From positions 109,249,379 through 109,313,378 of the forward strand of contig CM037876.1 of the NCBI GenBank assembly GCA_021292165.1: a DNA stretch of 64,000 nt. The letters are read 5' to 3'. Below the pieces are notes generated by a model. It searched no databases, was not told where the DNA came from, and saw nothing but the letters and a program-made list of their open reading frames with translations. A program made the translations under genes and the position numbers. Shown here one piece after another: positions 1 through 11,321 of the stretch. This stretch comes from Shinisaurus crocodilurus (taxonomy: Eukaryota; Chordata; Lepidosauria; Squamata; Shinisauridae). Numbering within the stretch: position 1 is the first letter of the stretch; each line of letters opens with the position of its first letter.

Positions 1-518
1 AAGAAGTAATAATTCTAAAGAAAAAGGTATACTTTTTAGATGATGCGAGTTTTGCGGCAGGCATTGTCGTAGAAGAGACATGCTCCACTCTCTCTTGGAT
101 AGAATGGAACACCTCTTTTAAGATTGCAGTTGCAATTTTCATAAGGATTTGTGTTAATTTTTTTAAAAAATATTCTGACTGATAAATGGAGAGTAATTAT
201 TAAAACTGACGTATTTAATCAATCAGCTAAATGTGCAGATTCTCATTCTATGATCCCTGGGCGTCTCTATTTAAAGCATCTCAGGAAGCAGGACTGGGGG
301 AGACAAGCTTTGTCTGAGAGCTTGGAGAGGTCTGCCAGTTGGAGTAAAAAGTACTTAGCCTAGATAGATTAATGGTCTGACTCAGTATAAAGTTGCTTCT
401 CATGATTATAGTATATAAATTACTGTTGTTCCCAAACACTTTACATTACCAGAAAGCACTTAGAGGAATGTTGATGAAATAATGGCTATGACTATTACTG
501 CAGTAAGTTTTTCTTAAG
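1..518. other. WFS1 intron sequence, nothing recognised
   Basis: This AT-rich stretch lies downstream of WFS1 exon 5 on the minus strand and should belong to its intron 5. I looked for human-like exon 6 (81 bp) on the minus strand and did not see it, so exons 6-8, including the large exon for the membrane and luminal part, lie beyond the left edge. Confidence 0.5.
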
Positions 519-664
519 TTAGAACATAAGAACATAAGAAGAGCCCTGCTGGGTCAGACCAAGGGTCCATCTAGTCCAGCATTCTGTTCACACAGTGGCC
601 AACCAGCTGCCCACGGGATCCCACAAGCCAGGACATGAGTGCAACAGCACCCTCCCACTAAGTT
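519..664 (-). repeat. CR1-type LINE 3' end fragment
   Basis: The plus strand starts with a repeated AGAACATA unit, then a block about a gained-trust of bases also seen at 4400-4640 and, inverted, at 5283-5340 and 50635-50735. The short ATGTTCTT-type tail read on the minus strand is the usual CR1 3' end. It is a 5'-truncated, non-coding copy inside a WFS1 intron. Confidence 0.7.
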
Positions 665-765
665 AAGAACAAATTAATTTCCTTTATTGAAGGTATAATT
701 GCACCATTCAGAATTTTTGAAATATTCATGTTCATTAAATCTTGTATTCTACATTGGATACAAAC

Positions 766-936
766 CTTCACTGTCAACCTCGCCAACATTTTCTAGTAGT
801 TCTGAGACAGCCAATTGCTTTTTTTTCTTTGGGTTTAGTTTCCAGTACATGACTAAGGCAGCTTTTCTCACGGCTCTTTCCAAATCAGTCTCTGACGTTA
901 ATTTCTTCACTTCTGGCTCATTCTCTGAAGTGATGC
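766..936 (-). CDS. WFS1: WFS1 (wolframin) coding exon 5, partial gene
   Basis: Read on the minus strand, an AG acceptor is followed by 171 bp and a G|GTTTGT donor. The translation includes [19 protein letters not shown] and then [20 protein letters not shown], which matches human wolframin residues about 154-211 closely. The length equals human exon 5 (171 bp, from memory). The first codon is completed by the final G of the exon at 3402, giving the R-R-G-I junction. Wolframin is an ER membrane glycoprotein involved in calcium homeostasis and restraint of ER stress; this exon encodes part of its cytosolic N-terminal region. No stop or frameshift is seen. The donor is GTTTGT rather than GTAAGT, so it is weak but canonical in its first two bases. 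Confidence 0.96.
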
Positions 937-1199
937 CTCAAGAAAAGGGAAAATAAGTATTAAAATGTATTGTTCATTTAAAAATGTAAGAAAGGTACAA
1001 TTACCCCACTTTTAGGGGTGGATGAAGAGCTGACAGCCATTCATAATTTGTTATTACAAAAGAAATCATGAAGTGCTTATGAAAAATGAATCACATTTCA
1101 AAATGAGAGAGTTACACTCTTCCTTCTGTTGTCTCTAAACCCACAGGTTATCAAGCTATGTAATGCTTTAAACTAATGCTGCTGTATACAGAATTTGTC

Positions 1200-1666
1200 C
1201 CTTTAGGAAGGGAAGCCCAGGCCAGGGAGCTCTTGCCATCAGCTCCTGAAATGACCATCACCGGCCTGAGAGGGCTGTTGGGGCAGCCCCTCCCCTGCCT
1301 TCCCTGGGACTATTTAACACCTGTGTCCCCTGAGGGAAGGCAGAAGAGAAGCCCAGACCGGGGAGCTCTTGCCATCAGCTCTTGAAACAACCATCACTGG
1401 CCTGAGAGGACTGTTGGGGCAGCCCCTCCCCTGGGGCTAGAACGAGAAGGCAGAAGAGAACCCCAGGCCAGGGAGCTTGTACCATCAGCTGCTGAAGAAA
1501 CCTTCAGTTGGCCTGAGAGAACTGGTGCTTGTTTGGTTGGGGGGGGGGGGCATTTGTTTGTTTCAGTATTTAAACATTGTAAACCGCTTTGGGTGCCTTA
1601 GCAGAAAGGTGATACAGAAATGTAATAAATAAACAAACAAATAAATAAATAAATAAATAAATAGGA
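1200..1666 (+). repeat. Three tandem ~110-bp units joined to an L2-type 3' tail
   Basis: Units beginning near 1208, 1333 and 1450 share the words GGGAGCTC, CCATCAGCT, GGCCTGAGAG and GGGGCAGCCCC. After a G run the sequence continues into TAAACCGCTTTGGGTGCC and an AAATA microsatellite. That ending is typical of reptile L2-like LINE tails. The tandem units may be part of the LINE 3' untranslated region. The plus-strand frame across them is not a gene. Confidence 0.55.
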
Positions 1667-2429
1667 CAAAATATCCAACAGGACAATCTTGGGAACAAAG
1701 ACTCCTTTTAATAAACAACTTGATGAAAGTTTTGCAGAGCAGCAGAGAAGTGGATCTTGCAAAGGGTGAGAACATATTGGCAAGCAAGAGGTAACAGTTA
1801 AGGCCCCTCCCTGATCGTTGCTTTACTGTGCAGAAAACTCACAGTCCTTGCTCAGAAGGTTCAAACATACCCCCACTAGGTAGGACTTCCACTGCAAGTC
1901 ATGCGTGCTGAACAGAATGGGACTGCAAGAGTAACGCGGGCATCTTTCCGTCATCACTGATAGTTAGAAATCAGTGAGAATCTTGTTCAGTTCATTTTTG
2001 ATAAGAACTTTCCAAAATTCACAAGTTTCTTTGTAAATGGGATGGACACAGACCTTGAGATTAAAACACCTGAATGTGGGAGAAAGCGAAACTGACAGAT
2101 CTGGTAGCCAGCGTCACCCCGGCCCGGCCCCATTTTTGTGTCATTTAAAATATCGTTAAACATTTTCTTCCTATTTGTAGAGACTGAGCACTCTCCTGCA
2201 TATTACTCATATAGCCTTTAAAAATTTCCTAGAATGGGTAATTTTGTGGACAACAAAGTTCCCTCTTCTGTAGCTCTGTCCTTACATTTCCCCCTTTCCC
2301 AGTAGTTAGTGGCTGTGCATCTTCCTTTTGCAGCAACTCCTGGTTTGACCTTTGGTTCCAACTGCTGGCTCATCCCACGGCTCCTGATTCCTGGCTTACT
2401 TCAAACTGTCACCTGCATCCTAGCCCTGG
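1667..2429. other. WFS1 intron 4 sequence, nothing recognised
   Basis: This is intronic DNA between exons 4 and 5 of WFS1. I see no splice-flanked conserved frame and no repeat family that I can name. Confidence 0.4.
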
Positions 2430-3285
2430 CAGTGCTGTTGGTGAATGTGTTGTCTGTTCAGGTCGATGGTGTTCAACCAGTTCTAGAAGGGGTTGCATTC
2501 TCCCAGAAGGACCAGGTACACAGATTTGGTTGGTCCATCATTGTTGCTGCAGGCTCAGTGGCACAGAATGCCTTTTGTCAGTCAGCTAAGGCGAATAACT
2601 GTGACCTCTCCTGGACAGAGACAGCTTAGCCTCGGTTACCCATACTCTGGTAACTTCTAGTTTGAAGTATAGCAGCAACACGCTCTACTGGGGCTACCTT
2701 TGAAAACAGCCCATCAGCTCCAGTTAGTCCAGAATGCTGCTGCAAGACTTGCTAACATGGACCAGGAGATAGGATCACATCACACCTATTTTGAAGTAAC
2801 TTCATCGTCTCCTTGTCCTTGCAAGCTTCTGGGCTCAATCCAAACTGCTGGAGCCTACCTTTAAAGTCCTACAGAACTTAGGACCCAGGTATTTGCTGGA
2901 CCATCTTCTTCTGTAATTAAATCTGCCCATGTGCTGCGATATACATCTGTGGCCCTCCTCTGGCCAACGAACAAAGGAGAGCATTTTTAGTGGTGGCGCC
3001 CCCGCCTATGGAATGCCCTCCCCTAGGAGTCTCACTGGGTGCCAACTTGGCTATTTTTGGCCCTAGGCAAAGACCTTTCCCCCCCCCCTTTCCTTTTAAA
3101 GTTTTTAAATAATTTAAGTTGGTGTAAGTTTTCATTGATTGGAGTTTTTATCCTGTGCTCTTGCTTTTTTGGTTTACTTGTTTTGTTATTTTTGGATTTC
3201 TTTTTTCCTTCTTTTGTAAGATGCCCTGTGAATGCTGACTGGCACCTGAAGGGCAGGACACACATTTTAGAAGTAAATAAATAAA
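2430..3285 (+). mobile_element. L2-like LINE fragment, decayed
   Basis: Broken plus-strand frames carry the pattern of the reverse-transcriptase C-terminal region seen intact at 15226-16558: a V-L-E-G-V-A-F piece, then the CCAGAATGCTGCTGCAAGA block (LVQNAAAR), then a WNALP piece. It ends in an AAATA tail near 3285. Several stops and shifts interrupt it. It lies in WFS1 intron 4, antisense to the gene. Confidence 0.7.
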
Positions 3286-3401
3286 AGTAAAAATAATCTT
3301 TAGTTTTTCTAATATGCTTTTCCTTCAAGAAGCAGTTCAATGTATGTCTCTAAAAAACTGCAGCATAGATGGAACGGTTAAATAATGTAAGGGACCGATA
3401 C

Positions 3402-3546
3402 CTCTTCTTTCTGCTAAACATCTCCGCAGCAGTTTAACAGCTTCCCTTTGCCCTTGCTTGGCAGCAAGGATCAACCACTCAGTCCCACTGCAACTGTTTA
3501 GCTCCTCATCCTGGTCTTCTCCTAGCTTCAAGTAGTATTTCCCCAC
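3402..3546 (-). CDS. WFS1: WFS1 coding exon 4, partial gene
   Basis: On the minus strand a TTTTTAAG acceptor precedes 145 bp, and the exon ends G|GTATCG. The translation begins [19 protein letters not shown] and continues through [19 protein letters not shown], matching human wolframin residues about 106-154. The 145-bp length is that of human exon 4. The pattern of W-L-x-x-AA-x-x-G followed by an A-V-K-L-L helix fits the Sel1-like repeat reported for the cytosolic N-terminus. It starts in phase 0 after exon 3 and ends with one base of the next codon, as in human. No damage is seen. Confidence 0.97.
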
Positions 3547-4399
3547 CTTAAAAATATAAGAACAAGATTTAGCTCCCTTGCAACTTCTGTCCTACATCCA
3601 AGGAAGGGTTCTACTTATGAACAGCCATGCTAGCTATATTCCATAGCACGTTGAGTATTTAAAAGAAAGATACCATGGGTCAGTTATTAAAAACCTGAAC
3701 AAAACCAGTGCAAGCAGGATCACATCCACACCTGCTCAACTTCCTTGGTTGGGCAAGAATGAGCACATATTCCTCCCTAAGCAGATTTCTTGCCCAAACT
3801 GGAGGATTGAGACATTCACTCTAATTCAAACAAGGAGTTCATAGATTTGGTGCTATTCTCCCACCCACCCCAAAGAGGGAAAAAGATCAAACCTTGTGTC
3901 ACACTTTGGTACAGTATAAGTACACTGTGTGTCTCTCTCTCTACTGGAAGTGTATATTAGTTTCACATCCAGTGCTGGCTCCAGGTTTTGGGGGACCTCA
4001 AGTAAGATGCCTTCAGTGGGACCCTCACCTTCAGGGGGCTGATCGCCTCCTCATCACTATCACCTGCTCACTCTCCTACTAGGGCAGTGAGAGAGCGAGG
4101 ATATTGCTGCTGCACCTCCTCCCCATAGTTGCCACTTGTTCATTTACTTGCTCCGTTGGGAGAGAGTGGGGTGGGCAAGTGGTGACAGTGGCAAGGACTA
4201 GCAGCAGCCACTGCTCACATACATCCCCCACCCCTGACAGCAAGTGGAGGAAGAGGAGCAACAGAAACCACCTGCCCACTTGTTCTAACAAGGAGACATT
4301 AATTATTACTCCCTGGACCCAGTCAGTCATTCCTCTCCTGCTTGATGTTGGAAACCAAGAAGGGTAAGGGCTGAGCAAACAGGTGGTAGGCTATGTTAG
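3547..4399. other. WFS1 intron 3 sequence, nothing recognised
   Basis: Intronic DNA. A block near 3970-4160 has a feel of dispersed repeat (TGCTGGCTCCAGGTTTTGGG) but I cannot assign it. Frames on both strands here lack any recognisable domain. Confidence 0.35.
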
Positions 4400-4640
4400 T
4401 TCATAAGAACGTAAGAAGAGCCCTGTTGGATCAGACCAAGAGTCCATCTAGTCCAGCATTCTGTTCACACAGTGGCCAACCAGCTGCTCACGGGATGCCA
4501 CAAGCAGGACGTGAGTGCAACAGCACCCTCCTGCCCATGTTCCCCAGCAACTGGTATACATAGGCATACCACCTCTGATACTGGAGGTAGCATATAGCCA
4601 TCAGTACTAGTAGCCATCGATTGCCTTCTCCTCTATGCAT
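4400..4640 (-). repeat. CR1-type LINE 3' end fragment
   Basis: This is a longer relative of the 519-664 copy: the AACGTAAGAAGAGCCCTG opening, the GTTCACACAGTGGCCAACCA core, then the CATGTTCCCCAGCAACTGG and GATACTGGAGGTAGCA blocks that also occur at 35836-35910. The orientation is minus by the tail rule used for the other copies. Confidence 0.7.
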
Positions 4641-4734
4641 GTAGGATAAGAGTGCTTGGCTGACATCTAGGGAATTAAGCTTGACCTCCACCGAGGAGGT
4701 AGGTTGAGGAAGGGAAGTAGATAGCATGATATCC

Positions 4735-5340
4735 TAGGCCAACAATAAAGTATTCTTTAAATATATCAGAAGCAGGAAACTGGCTAGGGAGGTAGTTGGA
4801 CCATTGGATGACAGAGTTAATGGAGTGGTAAAGAAGGATAAGGGGATTGTGGATTGGATGACAATGGAGTTAATGGAGTGGTAAAGATGCATAAGGAGAT
4901 TGTGGAGAAGCCGAATGAATTATTTTCATCTGTCTTCACTACAGAAGATGTCAGGCAGATATCTAAGCCTGAACTGATATTTTCAGGAAGGGAGTCTGAG
5001 GAACTGAGACAAATAGTGGTGACATGAGATGGAGTTCTTGACGTTACTGACAAATTGAAAGCTGACAAATCATCACACATGGATACGACATGGTATCCAT
5101 CCTAGAGTTCTTAAAGAACTCAAATGTGAAATTGCTGATCTTCTAACAAAAATATGTAACATGTCCCTAAGATCAGCCTCTGTACCAGAGAACTGGAGAA
5201 TGGCCAATGTAATGCAAATGTTTAAAAAGGAATCCAGGGGGGATCCTGGAAATTACAGGCTGGTTAGCTTAGCGTCCACAAGATTGCCACTGTGAACAGA
5301 ATGCTGGATTAGTTCTGATCCAGCATAGCTCTTATGTTCA
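4735..5340 (+). mobile_element. CR1 LINE with internal deletion
   Basis: At 5085-5280 a broken plus-strand frame reads as the start of a CR1 reverse transcriptase: P-R-V-L-K-E-L, then S-V-P-E-N-W-R-M-A-N-V and D-P-G-N-Y-R-L-V-S-L. It then passes directly into the CR1 3' end at 5283-5340 in the same orientation, ending in CTTATGTTC. The central polymerase region is therefore missing. It is a dead copy within WFS1 intron 3. Confidence 0.75.
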
Positions 5341-6088
5341 AATGTAAATATAGTTTGCTTTCTATGTAGGTTACAATTAGTGCTGAGTGAAAAAGGAAGT
5401 GTAGAGAAGGGGTACATTTTAGGAATATTTGTGCAAATGAAAACATACCCCTTTGGCAATTTTTCAGACTGGGCCAGTGCTCCTTTTTATCAATATGTCA
5501 TGCTTAATTAGCTAGTTGAGGCAAAATGTGAATATGAATGTGCATCCAGAAGTGGATGTTGTCCACCCACACAATGCTACTTTCAATGGAATGCACATTT
5601 GGACGCAGACCTAAGTGCATGTTCACATCCACATCCTGCTCCAATTAGTCATGTGTAACTAACTATACACAAAGCTGGATCAAGGCAAAAGTCTTGCCAC
5701 ACAGCACTGATGGGAAAAGAATCTGCCAGCACAAACATGGCAAGTCAGGTAGCGTCAGCTCAGTTGACCAGGCAACAGGGATGTGCTCCATCTTCCCCTA
5801 CTGAAGCAGCAGCGCAGTAAGGGAACAACAGCTGCAAACAGGAATGGGGGGGAAAATGCATGGATGTTGAAGGGATGCCCCCGCCACCTGCCACAAGTAT
5901 CTCTGAATTCCCTTCAAATGGCAAACTTCTGCAGTAAAACTGGAAGCTCATGCAAATTCAGCACAACACTATTTATAATGCTATAAAGTTAAATCAACAG
6001 CATAAGACTTAAAAACTTTAGTTAGTAGAAGGCCTCCAACACAGCTTATAAAGATCTATAAGGAAGGTGACAAGGCATAATAAATTAC
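5341..6088. other. WFS1 intron 3 sequence, nothing recognised
   Basis: No repeat or exon is recognised here. Open frames near 5760-5986 overlap on both strands and show no domain. Confidence 0.35.
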
Positions 6089-6171
6089 CTCTGTCTGTGC
6101 TTTAGGTTCCCCAGCTTTGGCTCTTTCCAGCAGTTCTTCGAAGAGCACATCCGGTTCCTCCATGACGGCCT
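6089..6171 (-). CDS. WFS1: WFS1 coding exon 3, partial gene
   Basis: The minus strand reads TTTTTTGTAG acceptor, 83 bp, then AG|GTAATT donor. The translation after two bases of a split codon is AVMEEPDVLFEELLERAKAG followed by EPKAQTE. It matches the human segment [23 protein letters not shown]. Both end phases agree with human exon 3, but this exon is 21 bp (7 codons) shorter than the 104 bp I recall for human. The methionine aligns with a methionine in human wolframin, so it could also serve as an internal start. The upstream exon that supplies the first base of the split codon is uncertain. Confidence 0.93.
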
Positions 6172-6878
6172 CTACAAAAAATCAGTCAAAAGAGACTTGA
6201 GTTTTACTAACAGTCTGGTATGCAAAGGGACTTTGTGGCCAGCTCCATCTACAAACACTGGACACTTGTGCAGCCAATGAATCACATCCCAATTAACACT
6301 CAAGTAGACTGCCAAAGTAGTAACTTTCAGGAATGCATGCTTCACCACTGCAAAAATTAGCATTTACAAAACATGAGATTATCTTTTACATTTGTGATTT
6401 TAGAAAGGTATTCTTGATGTTTTGATATCTTGATGTTTTGATTATAAACTATTAGCTTTACTACACAGGAATTGTAGTGAGTTACAGTCACACCTAATTC
6501 CACTCTAGAGTAGCAAGTGTTTTTGCTCTGTGTGCGTGTGTGTGTGTAAAGCCACTATACTTCACAAATAACACTAACATTCTGCTTGCTTATTGTTATT
6601 CTCTCTTCCCTACCTCCTCCAGAAGTTGATAAATCTTCATTTGGCGGACATATTTATTTTCAGCATGAAACTGGGCCATTTAAAGAGTTCTGACTCATAT
6701 AAATGAATGGCCAATCTTCAAAACACATGCATACTTTAAAAGGTCACCTTCTTACTTCTTGGAAGGAAATGTACATCTCCTCTAAACTTTTTGAAAGCAA
6801 TACACACTCCTGCTATTTAACTGAGGATTCAAGACTCTAAGGATGCTATCTATAGGATGCACCCTCGATGCACAGGTT
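6172..6878. other. WFS1 intron 2 sequence, nothing recognised
   Basis: AT-rich intron DNA upstream of exon 3 with a short GT microsatellite near 6530-6548. No exon for the wolframin N-terminus is visible here. Confidence 0.4.
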
Positions 6879-7052
6879 ACAGGCCTGTGGCTTACGCTGG
6901 CTCAGCTTGTCTGAGTGTGGAAAGCTAAGCAGGGTCAGGCCTGGTTATTACTTGGATGGGAGACCCCTCCTCTAGTTTCCTGCATTGAGCAGGGGGTTGG
7001 ACTCGATGGCCTTGTAGGCTCCTCCCAACTCTATGATCTATGAAATCTATGA
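6879..7052 (+). repeat. 5S rRNA-derived SINE, copy 1
   Basis: The head carries the 5S rRNA internal promoter words AGCTAAGCAGGGTC, GGCCTGGTTATTACTTGG and ATGGGAGACC. The second half, GCATTGAGCAGGGGGTTGGA through CCAACTCTATGATCTATG, is a CR1-type 3' end. So the element is a pol III SINE using a CR1-like tail for mobilisation. It resembles the 5S-Sauria type. It is not a 5S gene: the 5' third and the 3' stem of 5S are absent. Confidence 0.88.
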
Positions 7053-7610
7053 TTGTGTAAGCCCCCGAATTCAGAGGCTTATGGTCATCCTATGCAGGGC
7101 GGGAGGAGAGGCAGAGGCAATCTTCTCTTCCCTGTCCTCCCACCCTGCAGTTTTCAAAGCATTTTGGAGGGGGAGGGAAGAAAGCTGGAGGGGCTTCAGG
7201 GTAGATTGTAACCTGGCCTCTCCAGTCTCCTTCCCTCCCCCCCAAAACACCCCCCTTTCTCCCCCTCCGAGTCCCCTTTCCCAACCTTGGAGGGCAGCCA
7301 GCGTGGTTCTTTCTCTGTGATAGCGGGGTGGGGCGGGGTTTGGATCTCTGATTCCCTGCTCTGGAGCACTGTCTCCAACCTCGAATGGGGGAATCTGACC
7401 TATCCTATGGCCCTCAGATGCTGTCTAGGGGCCACAGGATTGTTCCCTAAGTCTTCTGAAAAAAACGTACGTATGCTTCTTTCACACCCAACCTGATGCC
7501 AATTAAGCAGATCTTGTGATCTTTATTTACTCGGTTATGAACTATTCATAGAATCAGCAGCTTAGTTTCCTGTAGAATTTCAGGATAAGCACTGCTACCT
7601 TCAAGTTTTA
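7053..7610. repeat. GC-rich block, part shared with 59230-59330
   Basis: The stretch GCACTGTCTCCAACCT, a G run, AATCTGA and CTATCCTATGG at about 7370-7450 recurs at 59235-59300. In both places a 5S-headed SINE lies nearby. This is a dispersed repeat I cannot name. No gene is seen, although both strands are open because stop codons are rare in GC-rich DNA. Confidence 0.5.
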
Positions 7611-7618
7611 TGTGGAAG

Positions 7619-7784
7619 CAGGACCAGTGCAAGGCAGTTTGGTGCCCTAGGCAAGATCAGATATTTAGCGCCCCCCCCTTCCCACTTGAGAGCGCTGTTT
7701 TTTTTTTCAAGGCTGTTTCTGGCGCCCCCTTTAGCCTGCGCCCTAGGCAGCTGCCTAGTTGGCCTAATGGTAGCACCGGCCCTG
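7619..7784. mobile_element. hAT-type MITE, short copy (166 bp)
   Basis: The ends CAGGACCAGTGCAAGGCAG and the inverted CACCGGCCCTG are flanked by a perfect 8-bp duplication TGTGGAAG (7611-7618 and 7785-7792). The 8-bp duplication and CAG/CTG ends point to the hAT superfamily. The subterminal part includes TGCCCTAGGCA on one side and GCCTAGTTGGCCTAA on the other. No transposase is encoded. Copies with the same ends lie at 18480-19726 and 30787-31481. Confidence 0.88.
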
Positions 7785-7792
7785 TGTGGAAG

Positions 7793-8157
7793 TTATGTTT
7801 AAATAAATATCTACATTGGACCCATCCGATTCTTTGTTATAAATAACTCACAATCTGCTTTTTGCAGAAGGGCAGGGGGTGAGGAAAGGTACAGTTCCCA
7901 GCCAACAGTACAGAAGGGGGCCATGGAAATGTGGAATATCAAAATGTCAGGAACTGTATAACTTACAGTAGGCATTATAATGGGGAAGTAGATACATGGT
8001 TTTCATTTTCAGTGACAGTATAGTCTACTTTGCCCCTCAACATAGGTACCTTGTAATTAACAGAAATATCTGCTTTCAAAACAGGGTACGAGCATTGACA
8101 GACAAGTTATCTAGTGAAAACAAAATGTTAGCTACCCCAGAATCTATTTATAGGCTT
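7793..8157. other. Intron or intergenic sequence, nothing recognised
   Basis: No repeat or exon is seen in this AT-rich stretch. Confidence 0.35.
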
Positions 8158-8423
8158 CCGATGGATTGCAAGTAACTTGCTTTGAGAGTGTTTTGCAAGA
8201 CAAGCAAATTTTTAAATATTTATTTAATATTTTTTTACTTGATATACAAGCGACATCTTGCAATACAAGTACTGTAGTACAGCTTAAATTAAAAATCTCT
8301 GTACAAATTTTTTTTGGGGGATTTCGTTTTGATCTAAGAGTGTTTTGGATTACAAGCACATTTCCGGAACGAATTATGCTCTCAATCCAAGGCATGACTA
8401 TATATATATATATATATATATAT
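8158..8423. mobile_element. Mariner/Tigger-like MITE ending in (TA)n
   Basis: The element begins GGATTGCAAGTAAC and ends with a partly inverted CTCAATCCAAGG, carries the words GAGTGTTTTGCAAGACAAGC and TTTCCGGAACGAATTATGCTC, and runs into a (TA)n tract at 8399-8423. A second copy at 35965-36412 has the same two ends. The TA-rich junction fits a Tc1/mariner-type target. No transposase frame is present. Confidence 0.6.
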
Positions 8424-8729
8424 GGCAGAGAAAGTTTCTTCTCCAAATAGCTAATTTTCACAGGCCTTCTATTTGCAACTCAGGAAAAACAGAAATAACA
8501 GAAAACCACAATCCTGAAAAGGAGTCCAGTCACACTGCTTCCTATTTCTCACAGTGCAATCTAGGAGATGGTTCAGACATTGAAATAGTTTTTGAGTAAT
8601 GTGTCCCCAACTGTCCTGAGGGATATGCTTGTATGAACAGCCAAACCTGCAACCCAGTCACTCCACTGGGATACAGTCATAGTCACCCAGCTTATGCCAT
8701 AATACATTTGTTAGTCTTTAAGGTACCAC
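8424..8729. other. Sequence without recognised features
   Basis: Nothing recognisable between the MITE and the L2-like tail. Confidence 0.35.
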
Positions 8730-10060
8730 AAAATGTTCAGTGCATTTTGCCCCAGCTGAGAAAGGATTATTATATTTTATTTTCTGCAGCTCTTTTGTAT
8801 TTATTAGTTTTTATTGTGCTCACAGTGGTTCTATTTTAATTTTGTTATTGTGTAAGCCGCTGAAAGTTATCACTAAAAGAGAAAGAGGAATATACATTAT
8901 TAAAATAAATGGACATATAACACACTGCAGTGGGGGTAGGGAGATACTGATCAGTTGGATCCAGAAAGTGATCAATACCTCTTTGAGATCAAGAGAGTTC
9001 TGAGTACCTTGAAGGAGATTATAGTGCTTCCAAACCTAAAGAAACCTCCTCTGGACCTGAATAATTGTCCTACCAGTTGGAGACAAACTTCCCCTTTTCA
9101 TGGTGGCGTTCAACATCAGACATTCTTGGATGACACTTACCGGTATAATCAAGACCCATTTCAATCTGGCTTCCAACCAACTTTAAACCAAAGCTACCTC
9201 AGTTCCCAAACAGTAGGAAAAGAACAGGGGGGGGGGGGGATATGAATCTGTTAATCCTCCTAAAACTTTCAGCAGGTTTCAGTATAATCAACTATGTTAT
9301 CCTTCTGGACATAGTAATTAGGGACACCTTGCTTCAGAGGTTCTATTCCTCTCTGGCAGATGGAACATCCAAAAGGCAGTGCTGGCAAATGTTTCCTCTG
9401 CACTATGGCACCTGTGCTATGTGCTTCACAGGGATCTAATTTGTTCTCTCCTTCCCCCATGCGAAGGAGTGAGGATATTATTAATATGCTCTACACCCTA
9501 TTTCTCCTTTTCACCTGATTCAGGTGAGGCAAGAAAGGGTGTCTGAGCCTGCGGTCAATAATGACAGACTGAGTGCTAATAAACTGAAGCTCAATCCTGA
9601 CAAGATGGAGGTACTGTTGGTAAGTAATTTTGTTTGTACTCTCAGGCAGGGTGACAGTATTCACCTTGTCCTTGATGGGGTTGCATTGCCCCTTATGGAG
9701 TAGGCTTCCAGCTTGGAGGTGCTATTAGATTCAGCCCTTAAATTATATGGCCAAGTGGCATCTGTGGCATGAAGCACCTTTCAGCAAGCTGCATTGGTGT
9801 ATCAGGTATCAGCTGACCCTTTCCTGACTGAGATAGTCTGTCACACACTAGAAACAGACAGATTAGATTACATGGGACTAACCTTTGAAGACTACTAGCA
9901 AACTTCAACTGGTGCAAACCACTGAGGCGAGGTTATTGACTTGAATCAGCCACACAGAACATGTCATGCCACTTCCTGTGCATTCCCAAGCACCATTCAA
10001 AACCTTTAGATACCCAGACCCAAGTCATAAAGGACTTTAAAAGGACCATCTCTCCCATTT
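8730..10060 (+). mobile_element. L2-like LINE sequences, decayed
   Basis: A 3' tail with TAAGCCGCTGAAAG and an AAATAAAT end covers 8730-8910. From 8950 broken frames follow the reverse-transcriptase order: K-K-P-P-L-D, then D-P-F-Q-S-G-F-Q-P, then, after a G run, L-K-L-N-P-D-K-M-E-V-L-L near 9580. The last matches L-K-L-N-P-D-K-T-E-V-L-L in the better preserved copy at 15226-16558. Many stops are present. Two insertions head to tail are likely. Confidence 0.65.
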
Positions 10061-11321
10061 GAACCTGCCCAGCAATTAAGATTTTCTTTGGATGCCCCTT
10101 TTCCGATGTTCCTGCCTTTGGAGATTAGGTGAATGGCAACTGGGTGGCAACTGATTATAGGAGTTTTCTGTGTGGCATCCTGGCTTAGGAGCAATCTCTC
10201 CAGAGACATTTGTCTGATACCACGCATCCTCAGCATTAGGAACCAAGTGAAAACCTAACCTATATGTTTGTTGTTAACTCATTACTCATAAATACTCATT
10301 AAAACCCAAAAGCATAGATTTTGATTTGCAAATGTTGTTCTTAGCACACATACATGCATTACAAAAGAGAAAAAATGGCTTGGCTAACATACCAGCCCCC
10401 TAGTACACGGGCCACTATACTAGTTTTAATAGGCCCAACGTAAGATAGAGCAATACGACGATTGGGGAGGTTAGTGTTTGCCACCTAAGAAATGGAAGGA
10501 GGTATTAGGAAAATGGCAAGGCAGGATATTGGGAACGGAAGCTATGCAACCAGGTGAGCTCAGGCGCTGTTGACAATGGTGGGCTGCGTGTGGGGGGGTG
10601 AAAATATATTTAGGAAGAATGGAGAAGAAATAGAGCGTAAGCAGTAACCACCTGGCTTCAGAACAGGGGAACCCAAAAGACTTCACTTCCTAGTCGGTTG
10701 CAGATAGTTAGAAAAATGCTATGGGCACAGACTCAATTTCTCAGCTTTTAGTTATGAATCCAAAAATGGGGTGAAAGCCTCAAGCTGCTTAGGCACTGCT
10801 GAGTGCCAGGTTATTGAAAGACAGCTGGTGGCTACTATATTCAAATATTGTTAGACCCTTGGTTTCATGGTACTTGTGTCAAGGATGAGGGGGCCGAACA
10901 GAGGCTTAGCTGTTATTAAGCCCCCCCCCCCAAGTCACCACTATTGGGTTTGAAAACAGAATTTGAATGGAGAGCCTTGGAAACGGGGTTTCTCCTTAGA
11001 ATTCCCAATCAGATGTAAACATTGTTATGCTTGGCTTGACACCTTTAGTAGCAGGTTTCTAATGTTCCAGGCTCCCTGTCTGACCAGCCCCCACCCCGCT
11101 GGATTCAAAGACTGCAATTCCTTTGGAGTTTGTGAGCTGCCTGCATGGCTTTGCAGCTTGAGACACATCCCTCCAAGGTATGGAACCTGGCTTTGCACTC
11201 AGTCTCAGTGGGCACTTTACTAGGTGGTAAAGCATCCCCTTCTGGGTAGACAAGGCCTTGAGAGGGTTCCACCCTTAAAGGCAGCCTAGAAATAATTTTA
11301 GCTAGCTAGCTAGATCTAGGA
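10061..11321. other. Intron or intergenic sequence, nothing recognised
   Basis: The stretch contains a poly-C run at 10921-10932 and short frames without domains. A CAGGTGAGCT donor-like word at 10551 is on the plus strand, against WFS1, and has no coding frame behind it. Confidence 0.35.

Noticed and set aside
1200..1530. CRISPR-like array
   Set aside because: The repeats are long, imperfect and not separated by unique spacers; the genome is a vertebrate one.
2309..2629. 106-codon plus-strand frame
   Set aside because: It overlaps a decayed L2 polymerase piece and has no splice or domain support.
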